From: Actinomycetes bacterium
GTDB lineage: Bacteria; Actinomycetota; Acidimicrobiia; Acidimicrobiales; Acidimicrobiaceae
Direction: 5' to 3'
DNA length: 39,905 bases
NCBI GenBank assembly: GCA_021819725.1
Contig: JAKAQR010000015.1
Coordinates: 1 to 39,905, forward strand
The translations under genes and the position numbers were made by a program. Under the pieces are notes generated by a model. That model saw only the letters and a program-made list of their open reading frames with translations, had not been told where the DNA came from and made no database searches. Shown in pieces: positions 9,159 through 17,819 of this stretch (positions within the stretch are counted from its first letter, which is position 1; every line of letters starts with the position of its first letter).

Positions 9159-10130
9159 GATTCCTTCGACCAATCCCACCGGTCTCCCTAGCCCTAAGAG
9201 ATACCGGGCGATAATGACCGCTGCCGCTGAATACGCACTCCTCTCATCGGCTGGGAAACTCACCCGATCGGGCCATACCCAACCGGTGAGATAACCGCCA
9301 TCGCTACGTCGCAGAGCCTCGATATCATCGAGCATCTGCCGTGCTTGACGCAGTTCCCCCAGGCGAATCATGGCCATCGCCGCCTCTGCCGTCTCCGCTG
9401 TGGTGACCCAAGAGCTGTTTGCGATGGCCTGCACGCCAGCTCCCGGAACATAGTGTCGCTCCAAGAACTCCTGCATACGACGCCTCGCATCAGCGTCATC
9501 GAGGACGCCAGCGAGGACTGGATAATAGCCGTCCATCGCCCAAGCATCCTTCGCGAGAAAACGACTCGCAGGGTCGCAGATATAGGCGCCGAGTGCAGCG
9601 CTCGCCTCCTTGACGTGTGGGCGATTCCTGCCGAGTAGCGCATCAAGCGCCTCAATCGCCTCAAGCGAGAGCACCATTGCCGACGAACCAGCCAACAAGG
9701 AGCCCTCAAGTGGAGTCCGATCCGGTGCGAGCGCCCAAGGGAACGAACCATCGCTGCGCTGTCGTCGCAGCACAAAATCGACCGTCACATCAAAGGAGAT
9801 CGCAAAGTCACGGACGCTAGCGACATCCCGGGAACTCACCAGATACGCGAGGGCTCCAACCGCTGGATAGAGACAGTTATTGAGATCGATACGTGGCTCA
9901 AGCACGGCCGATGTCGTAAAGAACTGGCAGTATGACCCGTCTCGATTGGCCACGCGAGTCAACCAACCGAGACCACGACGAGCGGCATGGTATCGCGCAC
10001 CAAGCGCCAATGCGATAACCGCCTCGGTGTGGTTCCATGGATCCGCGTGGTGACCAGCGGCCCATGGAATCATCCCGCGGTGGTCCTGCAGTGCACCGAT
10101 GGCGTCCAATGTCGTCTCAAACTCGATCAT
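9144..10130 (-). CDS. Prenyltransferase/squalene-cyclase-like alpha/alpha toroid protein
   Basis: A 328-residue protein built from helical repeats like those of prenyltransferases and squalene-hopene cyclases. QW-like turns are visible: RDGSYCQFF near residue 75, RSDGSFPWAL near 143 and RSDGGYLTGWVWPD near 285. I see no DxDD protonation motif, so cyclase chemistry is doubtful. It could be a sugar-binding or hydrolytic toroid, or an enzyme on a lipid carrier. Function is not assigned. It follows the methyltransferase with a 4-nt ATGA overlap (10127-10130), and both follow the GT4 glycosyltransferase, so they are almost certainly one operon. From general knowledge, prenyltransferase-annotated proteins next to GT4 and methyltransferase genes recur in other actinobacteria. 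Confidence 0.78.
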   Translation of the reverse strand: MIEFETTLDAIGALQDHRGMIPWAAGHHADPWNHTEAVIALALGARYHAARRGLGWLTRVANRDGSYCQFFTTSAVLEPRIDLNNCLYPAVGALAYLVSSRDVASVRDFAISFDVTVDFVLRRQRSDGSFPWALAPDRTPLEGSLLAGSSAMVLSLEAIEALDALLGRNRPHVKEASAALGAYICDPASRFLAKDAWAMDGYYPVLAGVLDDADARRRMQEFLERHYVPGAGVQAIANSSWVTTAETAEAAMAMIRLGELRQARQMLDDIEALRRSDGGYLTGWVWPDRVSFPADERSAYSAAAVIIARYLLGLGRPVGLVEGILARE

Positions 10131-10792
10131 CGGTCATCGACTCTCAGGTAGAGCACGATACTTTTGCCGAGCACTGGGTTGAGCGCACGCTCCATCCGCG
10201 TCAAGACCGGGGATTGGCCCATGAGTTCACGTACCAGCGATCGCTCATAGCGTCGCACAAACCAGACCGTGCCAGAGTTCTCAACGCCCACATAGGACTT
10301 GAGCCACCAATACGGGCTGTGCAATCCATGACTATGGTGCATCCACTCCACCGTCATTCCTGCCCTGCGGCTAAGCTCTCGCAGTTCATGCCGCGTAAAG
10401 ATGTGGATGTGGCCACCAGGGACGCGGTGATACTCAAGTGAGATCAGCCAATTGATCACCTCGGGGCCACAGCGCGGTACCGAAACTACGACGCGTCCAC
10501 CTGGGCCGACGATTCGTGCACACTCGCGGAGAACGAGAAGAGGCGATGGAACGTGCTCAAGCACCTCCGATATCACCACAAGGTCAAAGCTAGCGTCACG
10601 GAACGGGAGGTGATGCGCGTCGAGTTGCACGACTCCGCCCGATGCCGCATGGACCTCTGGCCGGAGATCTCCCGCCACGACCCACGCCCCACGGGCGTCC
10701 AAGGCTCGCAGATGCCGACCAGTTCCAGCACCGAGGTCAAGAACCTTGGTGCCCTGGACATCGCCGAGCGCCTCCCAACGAAAACTAATCAA
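10127..10792 (-). CDS. Class I SAM-dependent methyltransferase (Methyltransf_11 type)
   Basis: Seen: motif I KVLDLGAGTGRH, the following VVAGDLR strand, DAHHLPFRDASFDLVVISEVLEH, and VGPGGRVVVSVPR, the full motif series of a small-molecule/lipid-type methyltransferase. The frame is open to an ATG at 10852, but I prefer the TTG at 10792. It overlaps the GT4 stop as TTGA, has GAGG 8 nt upstream, and puts motif I about 15 residues from the N-terminus (221 residues in total). The 10852 start would overlap the GT4 gene by 64 nt. Translational coupling with the GT4 gene upstream and the toroid protein downstream (ATGA) indicates one pathway. The methyl acceptor is unknown; a glycan or glycolipid is suggested only by the context. 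Confidence 0.86.
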   Translation of the reverse strand: MISFRWEALGDVQGTKVLDLGAGTGRHLRALDARGAWVVAGDLRPEVHAASGGVVQLDAHHLPFRDASFDLVVISEVLEHVPSPLLVLRECARIVGPGGRVVVSVPRCGPEVINWLISLEYHRVPGGHIHIFTRHELRELSRRAGMTVEWMHHSHGLHSPYWWLKSYVGVENSGTVWFVRRYERSLVRELMGQSPVLTRMERALNPVLGKSIVLYLRVDDR

Positions 10793-12018
10793 GCTCCTAA
10801 CCTCAAGAGATCCCGATAGTAACCAACCGTAGCCGAAGCCGTGCTCCGCCACGAAAATCTCGCGATGGCTCGCTCTCTGGCGTACAAACCGCGTTCCAAC
10901 GCTACCGTGCCGGAGGCAAGCACCGACTCGATCGCCTCGGCAAGCGAACGTGCTGAACCCGGCGTTGTCATCGCTCCCGCATCCCCAACAACCTCAGGCA
11001 GTGCGCCACCGCGCGAGGCGACTAACGGGACTGCACAGGACATCGCCTCGACCGCAGGCAACGAGAAACCCTCGTAGAGTGATGGGACGACTGCGACACT
11101 TGCGCGGGCGTAAATCTGCACCATCTCCTCGCGCGAAAGGACTCCCGTCACCGTGACTCTGTCCTGGAGTCCGAACCGAGCGATCAGCAGGGGGAGTTCC
11201 GTCGAATTCTGATGTGGCCCCATGATGATCAACCTGGTATCTTGCAGGAGACTGATCGCCTCGATCAGATACCGCAGCCCCTTGAGAGGGACATCAGCAC
11301 TTGCCGTGGTGCAGACCAGCCCCCTCTCCCTATGGACATCGGGTTGAGGGGCGTAGAGGTCGGTGTCAACCCCAATCGGGACAATCGCGATCCGACGCCG
11401 GTCGATTCCTAGTTCCCGCGCCAGATCACCGGCTGATGAGGTCGAAACCGTCAGAATACGCGGCAGCTCTCGTGCCACCGCTACCTGCATAGGGATAAAA
11501 CTATAGAAACGACGGAGTCCCACCCGTGCCTTCATCGATGACGCCGCTGCGAGTGCAAGCCGACGGTCGACGCTGATAGGGTGATGAATCGATGACAGCA
11601 CTGGCGTGCCCGATCGAGCCAACTTCGCAAGTGTCCAGTTGAGCGATTGGTTATCGTGGATAACATCAAAATCACGACGTAGCTCATCGAAGTGGTGCCG
11701 CAAGCGCCACCCAAAGCCCTTTGGATCGGGAAAGGCCCCGATGCTCATCAGCCCCACCTCTAGCAGGTCTTCGACGCTGCGATATTCAGAGGGTCTTGGA
11801 ATACGGAAGGGGTCCGGTTCACGAAAGAGATCAAGACCAGGTACCTTGCGCAACACGACTCGCGCGTCGAGCTCAGGATACGGGGGACCCGAAAAGACCT
11901 CGACGTGATGACCTAGAGCAGCGAGCTCCCTGGTGAGAAAGGCCGTATAGACGCCTTGCCCGCCAGAATGCGGATTCCCTCGATAGAGGGTGAAGGCGAT
12001 TCGTAACTTGTTATCCAT
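10789..12018 (-). CDS. Glycosyltransferase family 4 (GT-B fold)
   Basis: Nucleotide-sugar-dependent retaining glycosyltransferase. Seen: N-terminal GT4 domain from RIAFTLYRGNPHSGGQGVY with the G-G-Q-x-V acceptor loop, DVIHDNQSLNW, and IVPIGVDTDLY at the domain junction. The C-terminal donor domain has YARASVAVVPSLYEGFSLPAVEAM, the E-x7-E signature of GT4. The frame is open to 12258, but the extra 80 residues are low-quality sequence. I start at the ATG at 12018, giving 409 residues, typical for GT4; another ATG lies 7 codons upstream. No strong ribosome site is visible. It is the first gene of a three-gene operon with the methyltransferase and toroid protein. Donor and acceptor are unknown. 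Confidence 0.9.
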   Translation of the reverse strand: MDNKLRIAFTLYRGNPHSGGQGVYTAFLTRELAALGHHVEVFSGPPYPELDARVVLRKVPGLDLFREPDPFRIPRPSEYRSVEDLLEVGLMSIGAFPDPKGFGWRLRHHFDELRRDFDVIHDNQSLNWTLAKLARSGTPVLSSIHHPISVDRRLALAAASSMKARVGLRRFYSFIPMQVAVARELPRILTVSTSSAGDLARELGIDRRRIAIVPIGVDTDLYAPQPDVHRERGLVCTTASADVPLKGLRYLIEAISLLQDTRLIIMGPHQNSTELPLLIARFGLQDRVTVTGVLSREEMVQIYARASVAVVPSLYEGFSLPAVEAMSCAVPLVASRGGALPEVVGDAGAMTTPGSARSLAEAIESVLASGTVALERGLYARERAIARFSWRSTASATVGYYRDLLRLGA

Positions 12019-12935
12019 GCGCGACAAGCGCCATTCCATCAGTCCCACACACCCAGCCATTTTGCCCAACAGACCTCCACCGCTGGCACAGAGCTGGTGC
12101 ACTCCCGTCGATACGCTGTTGCGCCAGAGAGCACACCCCCAAGGGAGGTGGGGTTTCCTTGTTCGCGGTTCTTCTGCCGAAGTTTGCCCGCTTGCCTTGC
12201 GCGGTCGCGGTGGCCTGATCGGTAGGGAGCATGCCAGCTGCCGCCACACCACTGCCAACGGGTTGTGTCGATTGTATCGATCGCCCCTTGGGCACCTCTA
12301 GAGCCGACTCTCCACGTGCACCATCGCCACTGTAGCGACGCCTGGGATCCGTACGAACCACGCCCACCTGCTTGAGTATCGCAGTTGAGGCGACTTCGAG
12401 GGCACGCCTAGCGATACGCGCAACACCGTTCCCTTGGTGGTGATCCCACCGTCGATCCAGGCGGTCGCCACGAGCTGGTGGGGCAACAAGAAGGCAGTGT
12501 TTGACGATCGAGGTGCCAACGCTAACGGTTCTCTCCTCAGCCAGCTGGTTCTTGCGAGCGACCTGGTTGACAAGGGACGTCGCACACCAACCAGCTATCG
12601 CCCGATGTGTCCGCAAGCCAAAAGTTTGGCTTCTCGTCGTCGACCAGGTATCTGATACCCCAAGGTGGCGATGACCGCTCGGTACCTGCTTGTGGGGCCG
12701 CTCGTATTGCTTGATCCGCTGTTGGATGGTCAAACGTCCCTCACATCCCCTTGCCAGCTGATCGATGCCGCAGCAGTCGTCCACCATCCTCACCCACAAC
12801 AGACGAGAACGGCGAACCCAGCAGTCGTTGTGGGTCCCACCATCTCATGAACGACAGCTTACCGGACGGTAGCCTCGTGAGCCGGTCAAGGAATCTACCC
12901 TAACTGCGGTCCTAGGTGCTACACTTATCCATCTA
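12019..12935. other. Gene-poor stretch, no recognisable gene
   Basis: About 0.9 kb between the GT4 start and the MgtE-N/CBS gene. Several frames are open, including one of 262 codons on the minus strand, but none shows a recognisable domain or a good ribosome site. Composition changes between frames, as in decayed coding DNA. I could not match it to a transposase family. The last 50 nt hold the likely promoter of the downstream gene: TACACT at about 12921-12926, some 10 nt before its ATG, which would give a near-leaderless mRNA. Confidence 0.5.
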
Positions 12936-14183
12936 ATGGAACAACTCCTATGGTTTACCGAGGTTGTCCGCAATCCCGTCTTTGTGCAGGGATCAGAGAT
13001 TGGCAAGGTCGAGGACGCAGTCCTACGACTTGAGGAATCAAGATACCCGGTCCTCACTGGATTCTTAGTCTCGGTCAACGACGTCTCCATCTTCATCTCC
13101 AGCGACAAACTTGAGCACCTCTCCGATGAGTCGATCTCGACCAATCAGGCCCTCGCCGAGTTCTCTCCGTTCGAGCGACGTCCACAGGAGATCCTGATCG
13201 AGCGCGATCTGCTCAACCATCACCTCATCTGGGCGAAATCCAAGCTCCGTCCGCGTTTAGTCACTGCAAAGGATGTCGGATTCGGCCTCCAGGGGACCTT
13301 GTGGCGCGCGATCTCTATCGATGTGGCAACGGCGCACCGGAGTCGGTGGCTCAAGGCAAAGCGATCCGCCAGAGATCACTCTCTTGTCGACTGGCTTGAC
13401 CTCGTGCCTCTCGTTGGTCATGTCCCAAGTGCACGCAAACGTCTTGAACTGCGCAGCATCCGCAAGCTCCACCCCGCCCAGCTCGCAGACCTCCTTGAGG
13501 AGGCGTCCGAGGTTGAGGGTCAAGAGATTCTCGGTGCCCTGCAGGCAGATCCTGAGTTCGAGGCCGACGTGGTCGAGGAGCTCGCCCCTGCAAGGCAACG
13601 CGACGCCATTCGCCATCGGACAGATGCTGAGGTTGGCGAGTTGCTCAGCGAAATGGAGCCTGACGACGCAGTCGACCTCCTCTTAAGTCTCGACCAGGAA
13701 CGGCGCGAAGGTGTGCTCGCCGCGGTGCCCGAACCCGCTCGCGAGTCGATCAATCGTCTACTGAACTACCATCCAGAGTCCGCCGGTGGCCTGATGACCA
13801 CCGACGTTATCACGCTCAACCCTGGTGCCACCATCGCCCATGCCTGTGACGACCTCAGGAGTCGAGAATCACTCCCCCACAACTTGTGGTCAATCTTTCT
13901 CACTGACGACTCCGGTTGTCTCTTTGGCCAGATTCCGATCTCCGCCCTCATCAGTGCGGATCCAGAGGATACCCTCGCCCAACACGCCGAAGCTGATCCT
14001 CCGGTCGTACGACCCGACTCGGATCTCAGCGAAGTAGCCGTGCTGATGGCCGACTACAACCTCGCTGCGTTGGCGGTGGTGGATGACAGCGGGCTGTTGC
14101 TCGGATCGGTGACCGTCGATGACGTCCTCCCACGAACCATCGCACCGGCCTGGCGACGCCGACAAGAGGCGCTGAGCGAGTAG
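12936..14183 (+). CDS. Soluble MgtE N-terminal/CBS domain protein (PRC-barrel-like start)
   Basis: A cytosolic protein of 415 residues with no membrane segment. Residues 1-120 resemble a PRC-barrel-like module. Residues 160-280 form an MgtE N-terminal superhelix: HPAQLADLLEEA, then acidic repeats including LLSEMEPDDAVDLLLSL and RLLNYHPESAGGLMTTDVI. Residues 275-400 hold a CBS pair. In MgtE these domains sense cytosolic Mg2+ through acidic residues and gate the pore, but here the MgtE membrane domain is absent. The gene converges on an NRAMP-like transporter, so I infer that it senses Mg2+ or a related ion and controls that transporter. It has no Shine-Dalgarno and a TACACT box about 10 nt upstream, suggesting a very short leader. 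Confidence 0.88.
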   Translation: MEQLLWFTEVVRNPVFVQGSEIGKVEDAVLRLEESRYPVLTGFLVSVNDVSIFISSDKLEHLSDESISTNQALAEFSPFERRPQEILIERDLLNHHLIWAKSKLRPRLVTAKDVGFGLQGTLWRAISIDVATAHRSRWLKAKRSARDHSLVDWLDLVPLVGHVPSARKRLELRSIRKLHPAQLADLLEEASEVEGQEILGALQADPEFEADVVEELAPARQRDAIRHRTDAEVGELLSEMEPDDAVDLLLSLDQERREGVLAAVPEPARESINRLLNYHPESAGGLMTTDVITLNPGATIAHACDDLRSRESLPHNLWSIFLTDDSGCLFGQIPISALISADPEDTLAQHAEADPPVVRPDSDLSEVAVLMADYNLAALAVVDDSGLLLGSVTVDDVLPRTIAPAWRRRQEALSE

Positions 14184-14316
14184 CGACTCCCGTCATCAAC
14201 GGTGAGCGTAGTACCCGAATCGAGGGCCATGCCCGACCCCGGCTGCGTTATGCTCGTACCATCGTCTGGTAACCCACGAGTGCGAGCGCCTCTTGACCAG
14301 GAGCGCCCAGAGACAT

Positions 14317-15903
14317 TCAGGATCCGAGACGGAGGAAACTGATGACCATCAGCACGACGGCGATAATGAGATAGACCCGAACAAAGAGAAGAATGAGACT
14401 CCGGCCTCGTGACTGGACAGGACGGTGCAGTAACGCAGATGCAGGCATCGACCAACTCAGACGGGCCGCCTTGTCGATCTGTTCTCGTTCACGCACCTTG
14501 AACTGGTAGTAGGCTACACCAACCGTCACTACCACAACAGGGATAAACGTTCCCACGAGCAATCCCGTTACCGGTACGGTTGGGAAGACGGTGACAAGGG
14601 TAAGAATCAGCGACAACTGCAAGAGTAGCGAGACGATAAAGGTTGCCACGACGTTCAACCACGGAGGATTGATCCAAGGACCCATGATTCCCTTGTCATT
14701 GCAGAGCAGGAGGAGAAAGAGCAACGCGCTCGGCAACAGTACGCCTGCCAACACCTGCACGGCAAGGTTGACTAGGCTCAGCGGCAGCGAAGGAATCAGC
14801 ACCACGCCAGCCGAGATGGCGACAAGTATCACGTAGGAGGCATAGAAGCCCTTGGCCTCTCGCACCGGAGTGTTGAGCGACTGGTCGACCCCAAAGAGGT
14901 CTCCGAGTGCATACGAGGTCGAGAGTGTCACCGTTGCGGCCCCGATCAGCGAGGCCTCGAGCAAGATGATCGCAAAGATCACACCGGTGATGGAGCCAGC
15001 ATGCTTGGCGAACCCCTCAGCAAGAACTCCGGCATTCTGGAAGGCTCCCACCTTGAAGCCGACGAATACCGCCGCCGCCGCCACCATCACCAAGGCACCC
15101 GCTACGTTCGTCACGATAGAGCCAAGGAAGGTGTCCGCGCGTTCGTACTTGATCCAGCGGGGGGTGATCCTCTTGTCAACCACGTTCGACTGCTGGAAGA
15201 ACAGCTGCCAAGGGGCGATCGTGGTTCCAACGATACCGATGATGAAGATCGTCGCGGTCGAGGTAATGCCGCCCTTGACTCCGGGAATCAGCAGTCCGGT
15301 CGCGATACCTCCTGCGTGCCAAGGTGTGAGCAGCACTAACGGCACCACGAGGAGGCTCACAAGGACGAGGATGAGCATAAAACGCTCCCAGCGTTCAAAT
15401 CGTCCACTTGCCACCGCCGCCACCAACACGATGCCCATCAGTGTCACGGCCACCGCAGGAGGGACTCCAAAATAGCCAAGCGCAAAGCGGACGCCAATGA
15501 ACTCAGTAATGAGCGTTAACAGGTTCAGGACGAACAGGTCAACCACAGAAAACGCGGCCCAGAACCTACCAAAACGCTCCTTGAGGAGCTTTCCATGCCC
15601 AACACCGGTCACTGCCCCCAACCGAACCACCATCTCCTGGGAGACGGCAAGAACAATGACGAGCACCGGCATGAGCCATAACAGCGAGTAGCCATAAGCC
15701 TGACCCGCCTGTGCATAGGTGGTGATTCCCCCGGCATCGTTATCGCCCACCATCACGATGATGCCAGGGCCGATAACCGCTAGAAGGGCGAGTAGCTTAC
15801 GTTTGAACGAGGGTGATGAGCGAAGTTCGGTGAAGGTAATCTTGCCAAGCCCGCCACGAATCGTTGACTCGTCGTTATCCACACTTGGATCGAGGTTTTG
15901 CAC
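14317..15903 (-). CDS. NRAMP-family divalent metal transporter, atypical metal site
   Basis: Inner-membrane carrier of 528 residues with about 11 hydrophobic helices after a 35-residue cytosolic N-terminus. Helix 1 carries GDNDAGGITT where canonical NRAMPs have DPGN, so the Asp is kept but the Asn is Gly. Helix 6 carries GTTIAPWQLFF where canonical members have the A-x-x-M-P-H element, so the metal-binding Met is Ala and the His is Trp. That Met favours soft transition metals, and NRAMP-related Mg2+ transporters lack it; I infer a preference for Mg2+ or another hard ion rather than Mn2+/Fe2+. GTG start at 15903 with a perfect AAGGAGG 8 nt upstream. It converges on the MgtE-N/CBS protein, a plausible regulator. 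The 190 nt upstream show no recognisable metal riboswitch. Confidence 0.9.
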   Translation of the reverse strand: MQNLDPSVDNDESTIRGGLGKITFTELRSSPSFKRKLLALLAVIGPGIIVMVGDNDAGGITTYAQAGQAYGYSLLWLMPVLVIVLAVSQEMVVRLGAVTGVGHGKLLKERFGRFWAAFSVVDLFVLNLLTLITEFIGVRFALGYFGVPPAVAVTLMGIVLVAAVASGRFERWERFMLILVLVSLLVVPLVLLTPWHAGGIATGLLIPGVKGGITSTATIFIIGIVGTTIAPWQLFFQQSNVVDKRITPRWIKYERADTFLGSIVTNVAGALVMVAAAAVFVGFKVGAFQNAGVLAEGFAKHAGSITGVIFAIILLEASLIGAATVTLSTSYALGDLFGVDQSLNTPVREAKGFYASYVILVAISAGVVLIPSLPLSLVNLAVQVLAGVLLPSALLFLLLLCNDKGIMGPWINPPWLNVVATFIVSLLLQLSLILTLVTVFPTVPVTGLLVGTFIPVVVVTVGVAYYQFKVREREQIDKAARLSWSMPASALLHRPVQSRGRSLILLFVRVYLIIAVVLMVISFLRLGS

Positions 15904-16092
15904 AACAGAGACCTCCTTCGGTTACGGGAGATGCGACTTTGGAAGAGAAGAGAAACGGTCCGCTAACTGCGATCCGCAAACAGATGAGGAGTGGTACTTG
16001 GGGGTTCTGATCGCACCAATACCTCCTCTCCAAAGCTCCTGTGCCAGGAAGGCCTGTTGTTCGACTATTCTGCAAACATTACGGCCATTACC

Positions 16093-16827
16093 CTAGTCGC
16101 GGTGCAGGTGGTCTCCTGCCACGCGGGGCTTATCACCAACAACCACACCTGCCTCACTGACGACGCTCTCGAGGTGGACATCGGTAAATCCGGCAGCCTG
16201 CAAAAGCTGTATCCAGCGATCCTTAGCGATCGGCTTCTCCTGGACTCTTAGCAAGTAACGCAGGGCATTCTTCGCAATCCGCCAGTAGCCACCAACTCCC
16301 TTGGCAGCGAGAAGTTTCACCTTTTGAAGGATCACCTGCCGATCCTCTGTCGTCCCGCCTCGTCCAAACATCATATCGCCAACAACAAGGCGCCCTCCCG
16401 GTTTGAGCCAACCGTAACAGAGACCGACGACCCGTGCTTTGCCATCATCATTTAAGTGATGAAAGACATAGTTCGACACGATCAGATCAAGAGAGCCAGC
16501 GGGAACCTCTAAACGCTCAAGCGCTGATACCCGCCCGTTGACATGGTGGTACCCCTCGGCCTGTGCACGTTCTAACAGACGTGCAACCATCCGTTCCGAG
16601 ATGTCGACTCCTGTGATCTCGGCCACCGAGGGAGCGAGTCGCAGCGTCACTTGCCCAGACCCACAACCAAGATCAAGCACACGCATCGAGGCCTGGGGAG
16701 CAGCTTGTTCAACGACTGCATCGATCACCTTGTCGAGGTTGGGTGACGCCTCATGCTCCCAGGACTCCACTCTCCGTTGCCAAACATAGTGTTGGATGCG
16801 GACCGTCAGGTCTTCGAAGACACTCAT
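16093..16827 (-). CDS. Class I SAM-dependent methyltransferase
   Basis: A 244-residue predicted methyltransferase. Seen: motif I RVLDLGCGSGQVTLRLA near residue 49, the acidic ITGVDIS after strand 2, LDLIVSNYVFHHL near residue 114, and LKPGGRLVVGDMMFG near residue 141. The HHL-containing motif IV and the long insert after strand 5 resemble UbiE/Methyltransf_11-25 members acting on small molecules or lipids, but no specific substrate is shown. ATG at 16827 with GAGG 5 nt upstream. It lies upstream of the NRAMP gene on the same strand, 190 nt away, and the perfect ribosome site of that gene suggests independent expression. It is 386 nt from the divergent SRAP gene. Confidence 0.85.
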   Translation of the reverse strand: MSVFEDLTVRIQHYVWQRRVESWEHEASPNLDKVIDAVVEQAAPQASMRVLDLGCGSGQVTLRLAPSVAEITGVDISERMVARLLERAQAEGYHHVNGRVSALERLEVPAGSLDLIVSNYVFHHLNDDGKARVVGLCYGWLKPGGRLVVGDMMFGRGGTTEDRQVILQKVKLLAAKGVGGYWRIAKNALRYLLRVQEKPIAKDRWIQLLQAAGFTDVHLESVVSEAGVVVGDKPRVAGDHLHRD

Positions 16828-17213
16828 AGTTGCCTCAGTCTAAGAGTTGGGACGACCCGATAGTCCGATCCCGCGAAAATCTGCACTCCACCCAACGCGC
16901 CGCCGTACGTCCGCAAGAGACGATGGGACAGAAGGGCACCGGCAACCAAATCGCTCCGCGTTTCTCCTTCATCAACCTCTCACGTCAGCGTCATACCATC
17001 CTTGGAGTCTGGGCGATCTTGATCGTACCCAGGCGATAGGACTGGACGGACCGTCATGCCGACCCGGACCGCGCCCACGATCCACCGCCAGATGAAACGA
17101 CAACTCCCGGAGGACCAACACTCGCTTGTCTGTTTGGCAACCCACCAGCTCTATCACCCACGTACCTGAACATAGGCTAACCTTAACCCAGATGCAACGA
17201 CAGGGGCAGAGGT
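16828..17213. other. Intergenic region between methyltransferase and SRAP genes
   Basis: A 386-nt gap between divergent genes, long enough for two promoters. TAGGCT at about 17173-17178, a TANNNT-type -10 box, precedes the SRAP gene; no good -35 is visible. A short plus-strand frame at about 16830-17039 ends in a hydrophobic stretch, but I do not recognise a gene there. Confidence 0.35.
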
Positions 17214-17819
17214 ATGTGTGCACGGTTTGAACAACAGATCGGTCCAGCGCAGAGCCAGGAACTCTTCCTTACACTCGGCGTCACCATCACCCCATCAGAG
17301 ACTGCGACCGCCCCGACGATTCGTCCAACGGACAGGGCTCTCGTCGTTGTGCAGACTGGGGTTCTTCGTGCTCACTTCGGTCTCCACTGGACGGGACGAC
17401 CAATGGTCCTTAACGCCCGTTCTGAGACGCTGCGAGAGCGCCCCACCTTCAGGCGACTGCTCGATAAGGGGCGAGCCATCGTGCCGCTTGCTGGCTTCTA
17501 TGAGAAGTCAACCCTCTTTCGTGGTCGAGACACTGCGCAAGCAAGTCCATCGCTACTTCTTGGAGCTGCCCTTATCGACGAAGCACGCGATTCCTTTGTC
17601 CTCCTCACCCAACCAGCGGATGAGGTCGTGTCGCCGATCCATCCAAGAATGCCGGTGCTCATGGGACCTCTCGGAGCGACTCAGTGGCTCACCGAAGGGA
17701 CACTTGTCCAAAACCGGATCGCCCTCGAAGTCGTCCCTGCGCCACAACCACCCGCTGGAACGACTAGCGCTCGACGCGTCGTGCAGAATCCTCTGTTTGA
17801 GCAAGGAAGGCTCGACTAG
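17214..17819 (+). CDS. SRAP (YedK/HMCES-like) DNA-protein crosslink protein
   Basis: Family protein that shields abasic sites in single-stranded DNA through a thiazolidine link with its N-terminal cysteine. Seen: MCARFEQ, so Cys2 becomes N-terminal after Met removal; LNARSET near residue 68 with the conserved Asn; PLAGFYEK near residue 93 with the conserved Glu; and HPRMPVLM near residue 143 with the conserved His. All catalytic positions are present. At 201 residues it is slightly shorter than the typical 220-230. The ATG at 17214 has GGCAGAGG upstream and is fixed by the required Cys2. Its 3' end overlaps the convergent dxs gene by 56 nt, which is unusual. No SOS-type operator was recognised upstream. 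Confidence 0.93.
   Translation: MCARFEQQIGPAQSQELFLTLGVTITPSETATAPTIRPTDRALVVVQTGVLRAHFGLHWTGRPMVLNARSETLRERPTFRRLLDKGRAIVPLAGFYEKSTLFRGRDTAQASPSLLLGAALIDEARDSFVLLTQPADEVVSPIHPRMPVLMGPLGATQWLTEGTLVQNRIALEVVPAPQPPAGTTSARRVVQNPLFEQGRLD

Noticed and set aside
12011..12799. 262-codon minus-strand frame upstream of the glycosyltransferase
   Set aside because: Overlaps the GT4 start, has no recognisable domain, and its sequence looks like random or decayed translation.
15904..16092. Mg2+ or Mn2+ riboswitch upstream of the NRAMP-like gene
   Set aside because: I looked for the M-box and yybP-ykoY core sequences by eye and did not find them; covariance-model search would be decisive.
16830..17039. 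Short frame with a hydrophobic end that looks like the start of an MMPL-type transporter
   Set aside because: Only about 20 residues are suggestive, there is an early stop and no continuation in other frames was found.
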